From positions 1 through 30,180 of the forward strand of contig DATHUJ010000014.1 in NCBI GenBank assembly GCA_035462375.1: a stretch of 30,180 nt of DNA, read 5' to 3'. This DNA is from DASTQL01 sp035462375. GTDB lineage: Bacteria > Actinomycetota > Actinomycetes > Jiangellales > Jiangellaceae. Made by a program: the position numbers and the translations under genes. How positions within the stretch are numbered: the first letter of the stretch is position 1; every line of letters begins with the position of its first letter. The notes beneath the pieces are model-generated. The model was given only the letters and a program-made list of their open reading frames with translations. It was not told the origin of the DNA and did no database searches. Below, piece by piece: positions 6,631 to 14,419 of the stretch.

Positions 6631-8787
6631 TCAGGCCACCGGTGCCGGCAGCCGGGACGGGACGGGCGCCTCGACCGGCGCGAGCACGGGGCCCTCGAGG
6701 TCGACCCGCGGCAACCGTGCGGCGAGCCAGGCCGGGGCCCACCAGGCACGGTGCCCGAGCAGCGCCATCGCAGCGGGGACGAGCAGCAGGCGGACCACGG
6801 TGGCGTCGACGAGCACGGCCACGGCCAGGCCGAACCCGAACATCTTGAGCAACGGCTCCGGCCCTGCCACGAATGCCGCGAAGACCGCCACCATGATCGC
6901 CGCCGCCGAGGTGATGACCCTCGCGGTCCGCGCCGTGCCCTCGGTGACCGCCGCGACCGGGTCGCCGGTGCGCGCGTACTCCTCCCGGACCCGCGACAGC
7001 AGGAAGACCTCGTAGTCCATGGAGAGGCCGAAGACCACCGCGAAGAGGAACACCGGGACGAAGGAAACGATCGGCTGCGTCTCCGTCAGGCCGACCAGGC
7101 CGAGGCCCCAGCCCCACTGGAAGACCATGACGAGTGCGCCGTACGCCGCCCCGATCGCCAGCAGGTTGAGCAGCGCGGCCTTGATCGGCACGACGACCGA
7201 GCCGAACACGACGAGCAGCAACAGTGCCGACAGCGTGACCACCGAGCCGACGACCAGCGGCAACCGGTCGGAGAGCGCCTTGCCCATGTCCAGCACGCCG
7301 GCGGCCGGTCCGGTGAGCAGCACGTCGGTGCCCACCTGGTCGAGGTCGGCACGCAGCCGGTGCACGAGCTCCTCGGTGGCCGGGTCCTGCGGAGCCGTCG
7401 TCGGCAGCACCGGGACCACCGCGGTGTCCCCCGCCGGGCCGAGGTCGGCCTCGCCGACTGCGGCGACGCCGGGGTCAGCCGCGAGCACGGCAGCGGTGCG
7501 CGCCACGCGCGCGGCGCCCTCCGCACCCGGGACCACCACGACCAGTGGTCCGTTGGCGCCCGGCCCGTAAGCCTCCGCGACCAGATCGTAGGCACGTCGC
7601 TGCGTACCCGACGGGTCGGTGTGCCCGGCGTCCGGTTGCCCGAACTGCATGCCCAGCACCGGGGCCGCCAGAGCGAGCAGGAGGGACGTGCCGACGACGG
7701 CGTACGGGAGGGGGCGGCGGGTGACGCGCGCGGCCCATCGCGCGGCGAGTGGCGGACGGCCGCCCGCCGAACCGACGAGCGAGGCCCCGCGGCGGACCCG
7801 GCGACCGAGCACGCGACGACCGGCCAGCCCGAGCAGCGCGGGCACGAGCGTCACCGAGGCGACGACCGCCAGGGCGACGACTGCCGAGGCGGCGCTACCC
7901 AGCAGGCCGACGAAGGGCAGGCCCGTGAGCCACAGCCCGAGAAGGGCCACCACGACGGTGCCGCCGGCGAGCACCACCGCCCGCCCGGCGGTCGCCGTTG
8001 CGAGGCCGGCCGCCTCGACGACGTCCAGCCCGGTCGCGAGCAGCTCCCGGTGCCGGCTGACGAGGACGAGGGCGTAGTCGACGCCCACGCCGAGGCCGAT
8101 CATGCTGGCGATCTGCGGTGCGTCGGCCGGGACGTCCGCGAACCTCGCCACGATCAGCATGGCGCCGGTGCCCACCGCAATGCCCCCGAGTGCGACAGCG
8201 ACCGGCAGCCCCGCGGCGACGACGGAGCCGAAGGCAACCAGCAGCACCAGGAGGGCGAGCGAGAGCCCGATCGCCTCGGCGACGCCGGTCGGCGCCTCGG
8301 TGTTGGCGAAGACGACCTCGCCACCGGCCTCGGCGACCAGGTCCGCCGCCCGCGGTGCCTCGAGCAGCGCCTCCAGCTCGGCCACTCCGTCGGCGCCCAC
8401 CTGAGGCGCAGCGACCGGGTAGTGGACGTCGATCGTGGCCGTCCGACCGTCGGGAGATGGCACGGGCTCGCCGACTGCGTCGACGCCCTGGAGCTGCGCG
8501 GCCGCCACCGCGAGCTGGGCGACCGCGGGGTGGGCCGCGACGTCGGCCGGCCCGTGCACGACGAGGGTCGCCGTCGAGCCGCCGGCCGCCGGGAAGCGGT
8601 CGGCGAGCAGGTCAGCGGCGGCCTGGGTCTCGCTGCCGGGCAGTGCCGTCTCGCTGGACAGGCGACCGCCGACGGACCCCGCGAGGGCCAGGACCGTGAC
8701 GACGAGGAGGACCCAGGCACCCACGACCCGCCATGGGTGGCGGGCGCAGGCGCGGCCGATGCGGAAGAGGGCGGTGAGCTCGGTCAT
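6631..8787 (-). CDS. MMPL/RND-superfamily membrane exporter
   Basis: 718 aa. The layout is two matching halves: one TM helix (residues about 18-38), a large extracytoplasmic loop, a bundle of helices, then a second loop and bundle. The signature GLGVGVDYALVLVSRHRE lies near residue 230 and its counterpart FGLSMDYEVFLLSRVREEY near 590; both carry the Asp-Tyr pair linked to proton coupling in MMPL proteins. Actinobacterial MMPL proteins export lipids or hydrophobic compounds, or act as drug pumps. The cargo here is unknown. The gene diverges from a TetR gene across 98 nt holding a palindrome over a good promoter, so it is probably repressed by that TetR and induced by a ligand, perhaps its substrate. 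Confidence 0.92.
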   Translation of the reverse strand: MTELTALFRIGRACARHPWRVVGAWVLLVVTVLALAGSVGGRLSSETALPGSETQAAADLLADRFPAAGGSTATLVVHGPADVAAHPAVAQLAVAAAQLQGVDAVGEPVPSPDGRTATIDVHYPVAAPQVGADGVAELEALLEAPRAADLVAEAGGEVVFANTEAPTGVAEAIGLSLALLVLLVAFGSVVAAGLPVAVALGGIAVGTGAMLIVARFADVPADAPQIASMIGLGVGVDYALVLVSRHRELLATGLDVVEAAGLATATAGRAVVLAGGTVVVALLGLWLTGLPFVGLLGSAASAVVALAVVASVTLVPALLGLAGRRVLGRRVRRGASLVGSAGGRPPLAARWAARVTRRPLPYAVVGTSLLLALAAPVLGMQFGQPDAGHTDPSGTQRRAYDLVAEAYGPGANGPLVVVVPGAEGAARVARTAAVLAADPGVAAVGEADLGPAGDTAVVPVLPTTAPQDPATEELVHRLRADLDQVGTDVLLTGPAAGVLDMGKALSDRLPLVVGSVVTLSALLLLVVFGSVVVPIKAALLNLLAIGAAYGALVMVFQWGWGLGLVGLTETQPIVSFVPVFLFAVVFGLSMDYEVFLLSRVREEYARTGDPVAAVTEGTARTARVITSAAAIMVAVFAAFVAGPEPLLKMFGFGLAVAVLVDATVVRLLLVPAAMALLGHRAWWAPAWLAARLPRVDLEGPVLAPVEAPVPSRLPAPVA

Positions 8788-8798
8788 GAGTGGACTGT

Positions 8799-8830
8799 AT
8801 GACAGACTCTGCCATTTGGCAATGGCTGTC
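8799..8830 (-). promoter_or_regulatory. Promoter of the MMPL gene overlapping a TetR-type operator
   Basis: On the minus strand, TTGCCA (-35), a 17-nt spacer and TACAGT (-10) lie just upstream of the exporter start at 8787. The same DNA holds nested inverted repeats: GACAG 8801-8805 with CTGTC 8826-8830, and GCCATT 8811-8816 with AATGGC 8821-8826. The local base composition is much more AT-rich than the surroundings. The divergent TetR gene starts at 8886, so the regulator probably binds here and blocks RNA polymerase. Confidence 0.6.
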
Positions 8831-8885
8831 TTTTAGCAGCCTCCGTCTCCTGGCATCGAGTGACATGATCGGGTAGGCTGCCCGC

Positions 8886-9494
8886 ATGACCTCGACGACG
8901 TCCGCCGCCCCGGATTCACTGCGTGACCGCAAGAAGCTCCGGACCCGGCGGCTGCTGCAGGAGCACGCCCTGCGCCTCTTCGCCGAGCGCGGCTACGACG
9001 CGACGACGGTCGAGGACATCGCCGCTGCCGCCGAGGTCTCCCCACGCACCTTCTTTCGCTACTTCTCCTCCAAGGAAGCCGTCGTCCTGGAGGACGAGTA
9101 CGACCCGCTGCTCTTCGAGGAGTTGGGCCGGATCGACCCGGCGGAACCGCCGGTCGCCGCGATGCGGCGGATCATCGCGGCGCTGCTGCCCGACATCTAC
9201 GCGGAGGACCGTGGGCGCATCCTGGCCCGCAGCCGGCTCATCTACGGGACCCCGGAGCTGGCGTCGGCAGTGAACGGCCAGCTCGCCGACTTCGAACGGC
9301 TGCTGGCCGCGACGCTCGCCGAGGTGCACGGACGCTCGCCCGGCGACCTGGAGGCCCGGGTCGTGGCCGCGGTCGCGGTCGCCGCGATGCGTTGCGCCAT
9401 CGAGCAGTGGGTCGCCGCCGACGGCCAGCCCGAGCTGGGCGAGCTGCTCGACCTGGCCTTCGGCGTCGTCGAGGGGGGGCTCACGCTCGGCTGA
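8886..9494 (+). CDS. TetR/AcrR-family transcriptional regulator
   Basis: 202 aa. The N-terminal HTH spans residues about 15-60: TRRLLQEHALRLFAERGYDA, TTVEDIAAAAEVSPRTFFRY and FSSKEAVVLEDE, an almost ideal TetR consensus. The C-terminal ligand and dimer domain has the all-helical pattern of the common actinobacterial subgroup (IDPAEPPVAAMRRIIAAL; YGTPELASAVNGQLADFERL). It is divergent from the MMPL exporter with a palindrome between them, the classic arrangement for a local repressor of an efflux gene. The inducer cannot be read from sequence. Confidence 0.93.
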   Translation: MTSTTSAAPDSLRDRKKLRTRRLLQEHALRLFAERGYDATTVEDIAAAAEVSPRTFFRYFSSKEAVVLEDEYDPLLFEELGRIDPAEPPVAAMRRIIAALLPDIYAEDRGRILARSRLIYGTPELASAVNGQLADFERLLAATLAEVHGRSPGDLEARVVAAVAVAAMRCAIEQWVAADGQPELGELLDLAFGVVEGGLTLG

Positions 9495-9529
9495 CGCGCG
9501 CGCCCGGGCGTGAAGCCGTGTCTGGCCCG

Positions 9530-10381
9530 TCAGTCCATCCCCCACCCGGGTGGCGGCTCGGGCTCGGGCAGAGCGTCCCCGTCGTACCACGGCCTCCGGC
9601 CGCCGGCCATCGCGCGGACCGCGTCGGTGCCGCGGACGCGGCCCTGCCCGGCCCCCGCCGCGACGCGGCGGGCCAGCCGGTCGAGAGGAAGGGGCGCCGC
9701 CGAGGCCAGCAGCACGAGGTTGCCGTGCCGCCGACCGCGCAGGACCGCGGGCTCGGTCACCAGCGCGACGTGCGGATAGACGGAGAGCAGGGTCGCCAGC
9801 TCGCCGGCCGCCATGGGGAACGGCGCCCGATCGGCGACGTTGAGGAGGTACGCACCCCCGGGACGCAGCACCCGGACCACGTCACTCGCGCACTGGGCGG
9901 TCATCAGGTGACCCGGCACCGCGGTGCCGACGAAGGCGTCGCGGACGACGACATCCTGGGATCCGGCCGGCAGCTCGGCCAGACCGGCGCGGGCGTCGAG
10001 CACCCGGACCCGCACCCCTCGTACGCCGCGGAGCGGGAGCCAGCGCCGCACCAGCTCCACCAGCGCGCCGTCCACCTCGTACACGACCTGGCGCGACCCG
10101 GGCCGGGTCGCCGCGACGTAGCGGGCAAGCGTTGCCGCGCCGCCGCCGAGGTGGGCGACCCTGACCGGGGTGCCGGCGGGGGCGAGCAGGTCGACCGCGT
10201 CACCGAGCCACCTGACGTACTCGAACTCCAGTCTGGTCGGGTCGTCGAGGTCGACGTGCGAGCTGGGCATCCCGTCCAGGAGCAGGGTCCAGCCGGCCGA
10301 CGCCGTGTCGTCGCGGACGAGCTCGGCCGTGCCGCCGTCCACCGGGAACGGCGCGGCACGCTCACGCCGCCGGTGGCCCAC
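9530..10381 (-). CDS. Spermidine-synthase-like protein (class I methyltransferase fold)
   Basis: 283 aa from GTG 10381. The nucleotide-binding region reads VRVAHLGGGAATLARYVA (motif I, GGG), then YEVDGALVELVRRWL (acidic ribose-binding residue) and VRVLDARAGLAELPAGSQDV, followed by VRDAFVGTAVPGHLMT, where spermidine synthases carry the D-x-F catalytic segment. Position 12-60 is a beta-rich N-terminal domain (AELVRDDTASAGWTLLLDGM). Family members of this short actinobacterial type are often of unknown substrate, so true polyamine synthesis is uncertain. The start overlaps the 3' end of the upstream kinase-like gene by 20 nt, indicating translational coupling in a two-gene operon. Confidence 0.85.
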   Translation of the reverse strand: MGHRRRERAAPFPVDGGTAELVRDDTASAGWTLLLDGMPSSHVDLDDPTRLEFEYVRWLGDAVDLLAPAGTPVRVAHLGGGAATLARYVAATRPGSRQVVYEVDGALVELVRRWLPLRGVRGVRVRVLDARAGLAELPAGSQDVVVRDAFVGTAVPGHLMTAQCASDVVRVLRPGGAYLLNVADRAPFPMAAGELATLLSVYPHVALVTEPAVLRGRRHGNLVLLASAAPLPLDRLARRVAAGAGQGRVRGTDAVRAMAGGRRPWYDGDALPEPEPPPGWGMD

Positions 10382-11339
10382 CGAGCTCCCCCAGCCAGCC
10401 CGACACAGACGGCCACCACTCGGCGAGCGCGGCCTCGTCGGCGCCCACCAGGGCGCGCCGCCAGGCCAGGGCCCGGGCCAGTGGCGCGACGGCGACGGCC
10501 AGGGCGGCGAGCCGGCGGAGATCCTCGACCCGGTGCTCCGCGGTCCAGGGCTCCAGGTAGGCGTCGCGCAAGCGGAGGAGGCCCGGGTCGTCGGCCGGCA
10601 GCTCCCACCGGTGGGCGATCGAGCGCATCGTCACCAGGAGGGTCGAGAAGGGGTGCGCGATCGCCGTGTCTCCCCAGTCGATGACCCGGAACCCGCTGGT
10701 CGAGCAGAGCACGTTGCCGTCGTGCAGGTCGTCGTGCTGGACCGTCGCCGGGATGCCTCCGGCAGCCAGCTCCCGGCACCACTGCGCGTAGGGGGCCCGC
10801 AGGGCAAGGAGGCGGTCCAGGTCGGCGGGGTCGAGTCCGTCCGCGATCGAGGCGTCGTCGAGCATCTCGTCGAGGAGCCCGGGCAAGGACTCGGTGCGGA
10901 CCTCGGGCACGCCGAGGAACACCAGCCGGTCGGTGTGCGGCGCGGCGGCGCGCTGGAGCTCGGCGTAGGCCGGCAGGAGCCGCTCCCACTCCTCGTAGGA
11001 CGGCTCGGCGCCGAGGCGGTCGCGCAGCCGTTCGCCGCCGTCCGGCAGCAGCGCCCACGCCCGATCGGCGTCCACAGCGATCGGGGCCGGAACGAGCGGT
11101 GAGAGGCGGGCGAGCTCGTCGAGCAGCCGGGGTTCGAACGAGGTGCCGGGGCCGTTGGCCTTGAGCCAGACGACGCCGGCGGTGGTGGGGGCCCGCAACG
11201 CGGTCGACCACGGCCGGGCGTGCGGCTGCTCCCAGGGGCCGGTCACCGGTTGGCGGGCCTCCGCCAGCCGGGCCTCCGCCCACTCCTGCACGGCGGCCAG
11301 CCAGGACGGGTCGGTCCACGTGGAGCGCACGTTGCGCAC
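10362..11339 (-). CDS. Aminoglycoside-phosphotransferase (APH)-fold kinase-like protein
   Basis: About 325 aa from GTG 11339; GTG 11330 is an equally possible start, and the open frame upstream overlaps the divergent ligase. The APH fold is visible in order: GVVWLKANGPG (ATP-binding Lys in the small lobe), WALLPDGGERLRDRL (hinge), the catalytic loop VQHDDLHDGNVL (HxDxxxxN) and FRVIDWGDTAIAHPF (the IDW metal-binding Asp). The C-terminus is helical. Targets of this family range from aminoglycosides to sugars and small alcohols, so antibiotic resistance should not be assumed. It overlaps the spermidine-synthase-like gene downstream, so the pair is probably one transcript and one pathway. Confidence 0.87.
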   Translation of the reverse strand: MRNVRSTWTDPSWLAAVQEWAEARLAEARQPVTGPWEQPHARPWSTALRAPTTAGVVWLKANGPGTSFEPRLLDELARLSPLVPAPIAVDADRAWALLPDGGERLRDRLGAEPSYEEWERLLPAYAELQRAAAPHTDRLVFLGVPEVRTESLPGLLDEMLDDASIADGLDPADLDRLLALRAPYAQWCRELAAGGIPATVQHDDLHDGNVLCSTSGFRVIDWGDTAIAHPFSTLLVTMRSIAHRWELPADDPGLLRLRDAYLEPWTAEHRVEDLRRLAALAVAVAPLARALAWRRALVGADEAALAEWWPSVSGWLGELGGPPAA

Positions 11340-11365
11340 CGTACGCGAGCCGGCGGCGTGGTGGG

Positions 11366-12367
11366 ATGGGGCCCGTGGCGAGGCAGCGCAGCGAGGTGGC
11401 CGCCCTGCCGCCGCCGGGATCGCTCTCCCCCATGCTCGCGACCTCGGGACCGCTGCCACCCAAGCTGCCCGGCCGCTGGGCGTACGAGATGAAGTGGGAC
11501 GGTGTCCGTGCCCTGCTGCACCTCGACGGGTCCGGCGGCCTGCACGTGGTGAGCCGGTCCCTCCGTGACGTCACGGCGAGCTACCCGGAGCTCGGCGGGC
11601 TGCCCGAGGCCGTCGCTGCGCCCTGCGTGCTGGACGGGGAGGTCGTCGCGGTCGACGGGGCAGGACGGCCGAGCTTCTCGGTGCTGCAGCGGCGCATGCA
11701 CGTGCGGGCGCCGGGCTCCGCGCTGGTGCGCGAGGTCCCGGTGACGTTCCTCGCCTTCGACGTGCTGCACGTCGGCGGGACCTCGCTGCTGCGCAGGACG
11801 TACGACGAGCGGCGGGAGGAGCTCGACAACCTGCTGCCGCTCGGCCCGCGGTGGGCGGTGCCACCGGTCTTCGACGGCGCCGGGGAGGCCGCACTCGCGA
11901 CCAGCGCCGCACAGGGCCTCGAGGGGGTCGTCGCCAAGCTCCGCCACAGCACGTACGAGCCGGGGCGGCGGAGCCGGGCGTGGGTCAAGGTCAAGAACCT
12001 GCGCACCCAGGAGGTCGTGCTGGGCGGCTGGCGTCCCGGGGCGGGCAGCCGTGAGGGCGGGATCGGGTCGTTGCTGCTCGGCGTACCCGACGCCGACGGA
12101 CTGCGCTACGTCGGGCATGTCGGCACCGGCTTCGATCGGGCGGCGCTGGCCGACCTGATCGGCCGGCTCGCGCCGCTCGAGCGTGCGGACCCGCCCTTCT
12201 CAGCGCCGCTACCGCGGCCGCACGCGCGAGACGCGCGCTGGACCGAGCCGCGGATCGTGGGCGAGGTGGCCTACGCCGAGAGGACCCCCGACGGGCTGCT
12301 GCGCCACCCGGTCTGGCGCGGCCTGCGCCTGGACAAGGCGCCGTCCGACGTCGTCGACGAGCCTTGA
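11366..12367 (+). CDS. Stand-alone ATP-dependent DNA ligase (LigD ligase-domain type)
   Basis: 333 aa. The adenylation motif YEMKWDGVRALL places the nucleophile Lys at about residue 43. Later motifs are LDGEVVAVDGAG (motif III region), EGVVAKLRHSTYEPGRRS (motif IV) and AWVKVKNLRTQEVV (motif V). An OB-fold domain follows (GIGSLLLGVPDADGLRYVGH; GTGFDRAALADLIGRLAPL). This equals the ligase module of LigD or a LigC-type protein, with no polymerase or nuclease domain in frame and no Ku gene in the window. Role by family: end joining or nick sealing in actinobacterial non-homologous repair. ATG 11366 was used; GTG 11375 is an alternative. It is divergent from the APH-like gene with only 26 nt between starts. 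Confidence 0.9.
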   Translation: MGPVARQRSEVAALPPPGSLSPMLATSGPLPPKLPGRWAYEMKWDGVRALLHLDGSGGLHVVSRSLRDVTASYPELGGLPEAVAAPCVLDGEVVAVDGAGRPSFSVLQRRMHVRAPGSALVREVPVTFLAFDVLHVGGTSLLRRTYDERREELDNLLPLGPRWAVPPVFDGAGEAALATSAAQGLEGVVAKLRHSTYEPGRRSRAWVKVKNLRTQEVVLGGWRPGAGSREGGIGSLLLGVPDADGLRYVGHVGTGFDRAALADLIGRLAPLERADPPFSAPLPRPHARDARWTEPRIVGEVAYAERTPDGLLRHPVWRGLRLDKAPSDVVDEP

Positions 12368-12398
12368 CCGGCGCCGCCGGGCGGGGCGAGGGCAGGCC

Positions 12399-12427
12399 TT
12401 GACGGGCGAGGCTAATGATATTAGCTT
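12399..12427 (+). promoter_or_regulatory. Promoter with AT-rich palindromic operator before the hydrolase-TetR operon
   Basis: GCTAAT-GAT-ATTAGC (12411-12425) is a perfect 6+3+6 inverted repeat in otherwise GC-rich DNA. TTGACG at 12399-12404 has a 17-nt spacer to TAGCTT at 12422-12427, so the palindrome fills the -35/-10 spacer and overlaps the -10. Transcription would begin about 12433-12436, at the start codon of the hydrolase, which suggests a leaderless message. The TetR encoded second in the operon is the obvious binder (autoregulation; inference). Confidence 0.6.
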
Positions 12428-12428
12428 T

Positions 12429-13250
12429 ATGGCTATGGATACGAGCCTCAAGCTGAACCGGCCGGGCGGGCGGATCGCGTACGAGCTCCACGGCGACAGC
12501 GGACCGCTGGTCGTCTGCATCCCCGGCATCGGCGACCTGCGCTCCACTTTCGACGGTGTGGCCACCCGCCTGGCCGCCGAGGGCTACCGCGTCGCCAGGA
12601 TGGACCTGCGCGGCCACGGCGACAGCGACAACACCTTCGCCCGGTACGACGACGTCGCCGCCGGCGAGGACGCCCTGGCCCTGGTCGAGCACCTCGGCGG
12701 CGGGCCCGCGCTGCTGGTCGGCAACTCCATGGGGGCCGGCGCCGCGGCCTGGGCCGCCGCCGAACGACCCGACCAGGTGGCGGGCATCGCGCTGCTCGCC
12801 CCCTTCGTCCGCGACGGCGACCGAGGCCGGCTGGCCGTGCTCGCCTTCCGTCTCATGCTCACTCGCCCGTGGGGGCCCCGCGCCTGGGACTGGTGGTTCT
12901 CCCGCTCCCACGTCACCCGGCCCGCCGGGCTCGACGCCCGGCTCCGCGCGGTGCACGACGCCCTCGCCCGCCCGGGACGGTGGCAGGCCTTCGCCGCCAC
13001 CACCCACACCAACCACGCGCCCGTCGAGGCCCGTCTCGGCGAGATCAAGGCCCCTGCCCTGGTGGTGATGGGGGAGAAGGACCCCGACTGGCCCGACCCC
13101 GCCGAGGAAGCCGAGACCATCGCCGGCCTGATCGCCGACACCTCGGTCACCCTGGTCCCCGACGTCGGCCACTACCCGCAGGTCGAGCGCCCCGACGTGG
13201 TCGAGCCGCTCCTCGCCGACTTCGTCGGCCAGGTCTTCGCCCGTGCCTAG
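12429..13250 (+). CDS. Alpha/beta-fold hydrolase
   Basis: 273 aa from ATG 12429, or 271 aa from ATG 12435. No Shine-Dalgarno is present, and the predicted transcription start coincides with the second ATG. The fold is clear: VVCIPGIGDLRSTFDGVA (oxyanion region), YRVARMDLRGHGDSDN, the nucleophile elbow LVGNSMGAGAAA (G-N-S-M-G), then PALVVMGEKDPDWPDP carrying the acid and VPDVGHYPQVERPD with the catalytic His. A cap domain around residues 130-200 contains RPWGPRAWDWWFSRSH. The substrate is unknown; esterase or lysophospholipase-like relatives are common. It overlaps the following TetR gene by 8 nt, so both are expressed together from the palindromic promoter. Confidence 0.9.
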   Translation: MAMDTSLKLNRPGGRIAYELHGDSGPLVVCIPGIGDLRSTFDGVATRLAAEGYRVARMDLRGHGDSDNTFARYDDVAAGEDALALVEHLGGGPALLVGNSMGAGAAAWAAAERPDQVAGIALLAPFVRDGDRGRLAVLAFRLMLTRPWGPRAWDWWFSRSHVTRPAGLDARLRAVHDALARPGRWQAFAATTHTNHAPVEARLGEIKAPALVVMGEKDPDWPDPAEEAETIAGLIADTSVTLVPDVGHYPQVERPDVVEPLLADFVGQVFARA

Positions 13251-13830
13251 GGCCGGACTGACCTCTGATGTGGTGGTCGCCGAGGCGGCTGCGGTCGCCG
13301 ACGAGTCCGGCTACGAGCGGCTGACCCTGGCCGCCGTGGCCGGCCGGCTCGGGGTGGCCTTGCCGAGCCTCTACAAGCACGTCCGGGGCCTCGACGGGCT
13401 GCAGTCCGGCCTCGCCGTCCTCGCCACGCGAGAGCTGGGGGACGCCCTCACCCGCGCCGCCGTCGGACGCTCCGGCACCGAGGCGCTGCAGGCCGTCGGC
13501 GCCGCGTACCGCTCGTACGTGCTCGCCCACCCCGGCCGATACTCGGCGACCGTCCGCGCCGCGGGCCCGGAGGACACCGAGCACGCGGCCGCCACCGACG
13601 ACGTGCTCGCCACCGTGCTGGCCGTCCTCCGCTCGTACGGGCTCACCGGCGACGACGCGGTCGACGCCGCGCGGGTCCTGCGCAGCGCGCTGCACGGCTT
13701 CGCTGCCCTGGAGGCCGCCGGTGGGTTCGGCCTGCCCCGCGAAGTGGACAGCAGCTTCGGGCAGATGATCGCCGCCCTCGACGTCGCCCTGCGGTCCTGG
13801 CCCGCAGCTGACGGGGGGGTGCTCCGATGA
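13243..13830 (+). CDS. TetR-family regulator with WHG-type C-terminal domain
   Basis: 195 aa from GTG 13243, inside the end of the hydrolase gene. The HTH occupies residues about 10-55 (VVAEAAAVADESGYERLTLA, then GRLGVALPSLYKHV and RGLDGLQSGLAV). The C-terminal part has the pattern of the TetR WHG subgroup: AAYRSYVLAHPGRYSATVRA, VLRSYGLTGDDAVDAARVLR and SALHGFAALEAAGGFGLPRE. In this group FAALEAAGGFG follows the WHG or HGF motif. Overlap with the hydrolase and the palindrome in front of the operon point to autoregulation of the pair. The ligand is probably a substrate or product of the hydrolase (inference). Confidence 0.92.
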   Translation: MPRAGLTSDVVVAEAAAVADESGYERLTLAAVAGRLGVALPSLYKHVRGLDGLQSGLAVLATRELGDALTRAAVGRSGTEALQAVGAAYRSYVLAHPGRYSATVRAAGPEDTEHAAATDDVLATVLAVLRSYGLTGDDAVDAARVLRSALHGFAALEAAGGFGLPREVDSSFGQMIAALDVALRSWPAADGGVLR

Positions 13831-13893
13831 CTCCCGACCCCCGCGACAGTCTGAACGGCTGACAGGACCCCCGGGTACGAGAAGGAGACACCC

Positions 13894-14286
13894 GTGCTGG
13901 CCGATGCACCCACCTTCAGCAGCTTCGCCGTCGACGACGTCGCCACGGCCCGCGGCTTCTACTCCGGCACCCTGGGCCTGCGGGTCTCCGAGGTGGCGGA
14001 CATGGGACCGCTCCTCACCCTGCACCTTGCGGGCGGGCACGACGTGATGATCTACGAGAAGCCGGACTTCACCCCCGCCACGTACACCGTGCTCAACTTC
14101 GAGGTCGGAGACGTCGACGCCGTCGTCGACGACCTCACCGCCCGCGGAGTCGCGTTCGAGCGCTACGAGGGCTTCGACCAGGACGACAAGGGTGTCGCCC
14201 GCGGCCCGGTCGGTCCCGCGATCGCCTGGTTCACCGACCCGGCCGGCAACATCCTCGCGGTGCTCGAGGACGGCAGCCGCCGATGA
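13894..14286 (+). CDS. VOC/glyoxalase-superfamily protein
   Basis: 130 aa from GTG 13894, with an excellent AAGGAG 7 nt upstream. It holds two beta-alpha-beta-beta-beta modules: FSSFAVDDVATARGFYSGTL with GLRVSEVADMGPLLTLHLAG, and YTVLNFEVGDVDAVVDDLTA with ERYEGFDQDD, then PAIAWFTDPAGNILAVLE. The closing DPAGNxLAVLE with its Glu is the usual metal-ligand position; the matching His of module one is not evident in FAVDD, so metal binding may be altered. A specific reaction cannot be assigned. It lies 63 nt after the TetR gene and could be a third operon member, but its own strong ribosome site also fits independent expression. Confidence 0.87.
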   Translation: MLADAPTFSSFAVDDVATARGFYSGTLGLRVSEVADMGPLLTLHLAGGHDVMIYEKPDFTPATYTVLNFEVGDVDAVVDDLTARGVAFERYEGFDQDDKGVARGPVGPAIAWFTDPAGNILAVLEDGSRR

Positions 14287-14348
14287 GCGGGTAGGGGCCG
14301 GGCGCGGGGGTCGTCTCCCGCCCATGTGACCGCGGACCCGGGCAGACC

Positions 14349-14361
14349 GGGCAGTAGTCCC
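14349..14361. promoter_or_regulatory. Weak DosR/DevR-like site upstream of pflB
   Basis: GGGCAGTAGTCCC lies 58 nt before the pflB start. Read in reverse it is GGGACTACTGCCC, close to the GGGAC...GTCCC/GGCCC boxes bound by the hypoxia regulator DosR (DevR) in actinobacteria. The match is imperfect and the spacing one base short. It is plausible because the downstream enzyme works only without oxygen. Confidence 0.3.
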
Positions 14362-14419
14362 TGTCCCCGCCCCCCGCACGACCGGCACGATGCTGGTGCA
14401 GGGACCGAGGAGGACACCC

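Noticed and set aside
6751..8802. 683-codon open frame on the plus strand
   Set aside because: It is antisense to the MMPL exporter and the translation is rich in D, E, R, H and Q repeats with no domain.
10362..11339. Aminoglycoside resistance gene
   Set aside because: The APH fold alone does not show the substrate. Coupling to a spermidine-synthase-like gene suggests a metabolic role.
10362..11459. APH-like protein extended to 365 residues
   Set aside because: The extra 40 residues overlap the divergent ligase gene, are low-complexity and unlike the family. GTG 11339 or 11330 is preferred.
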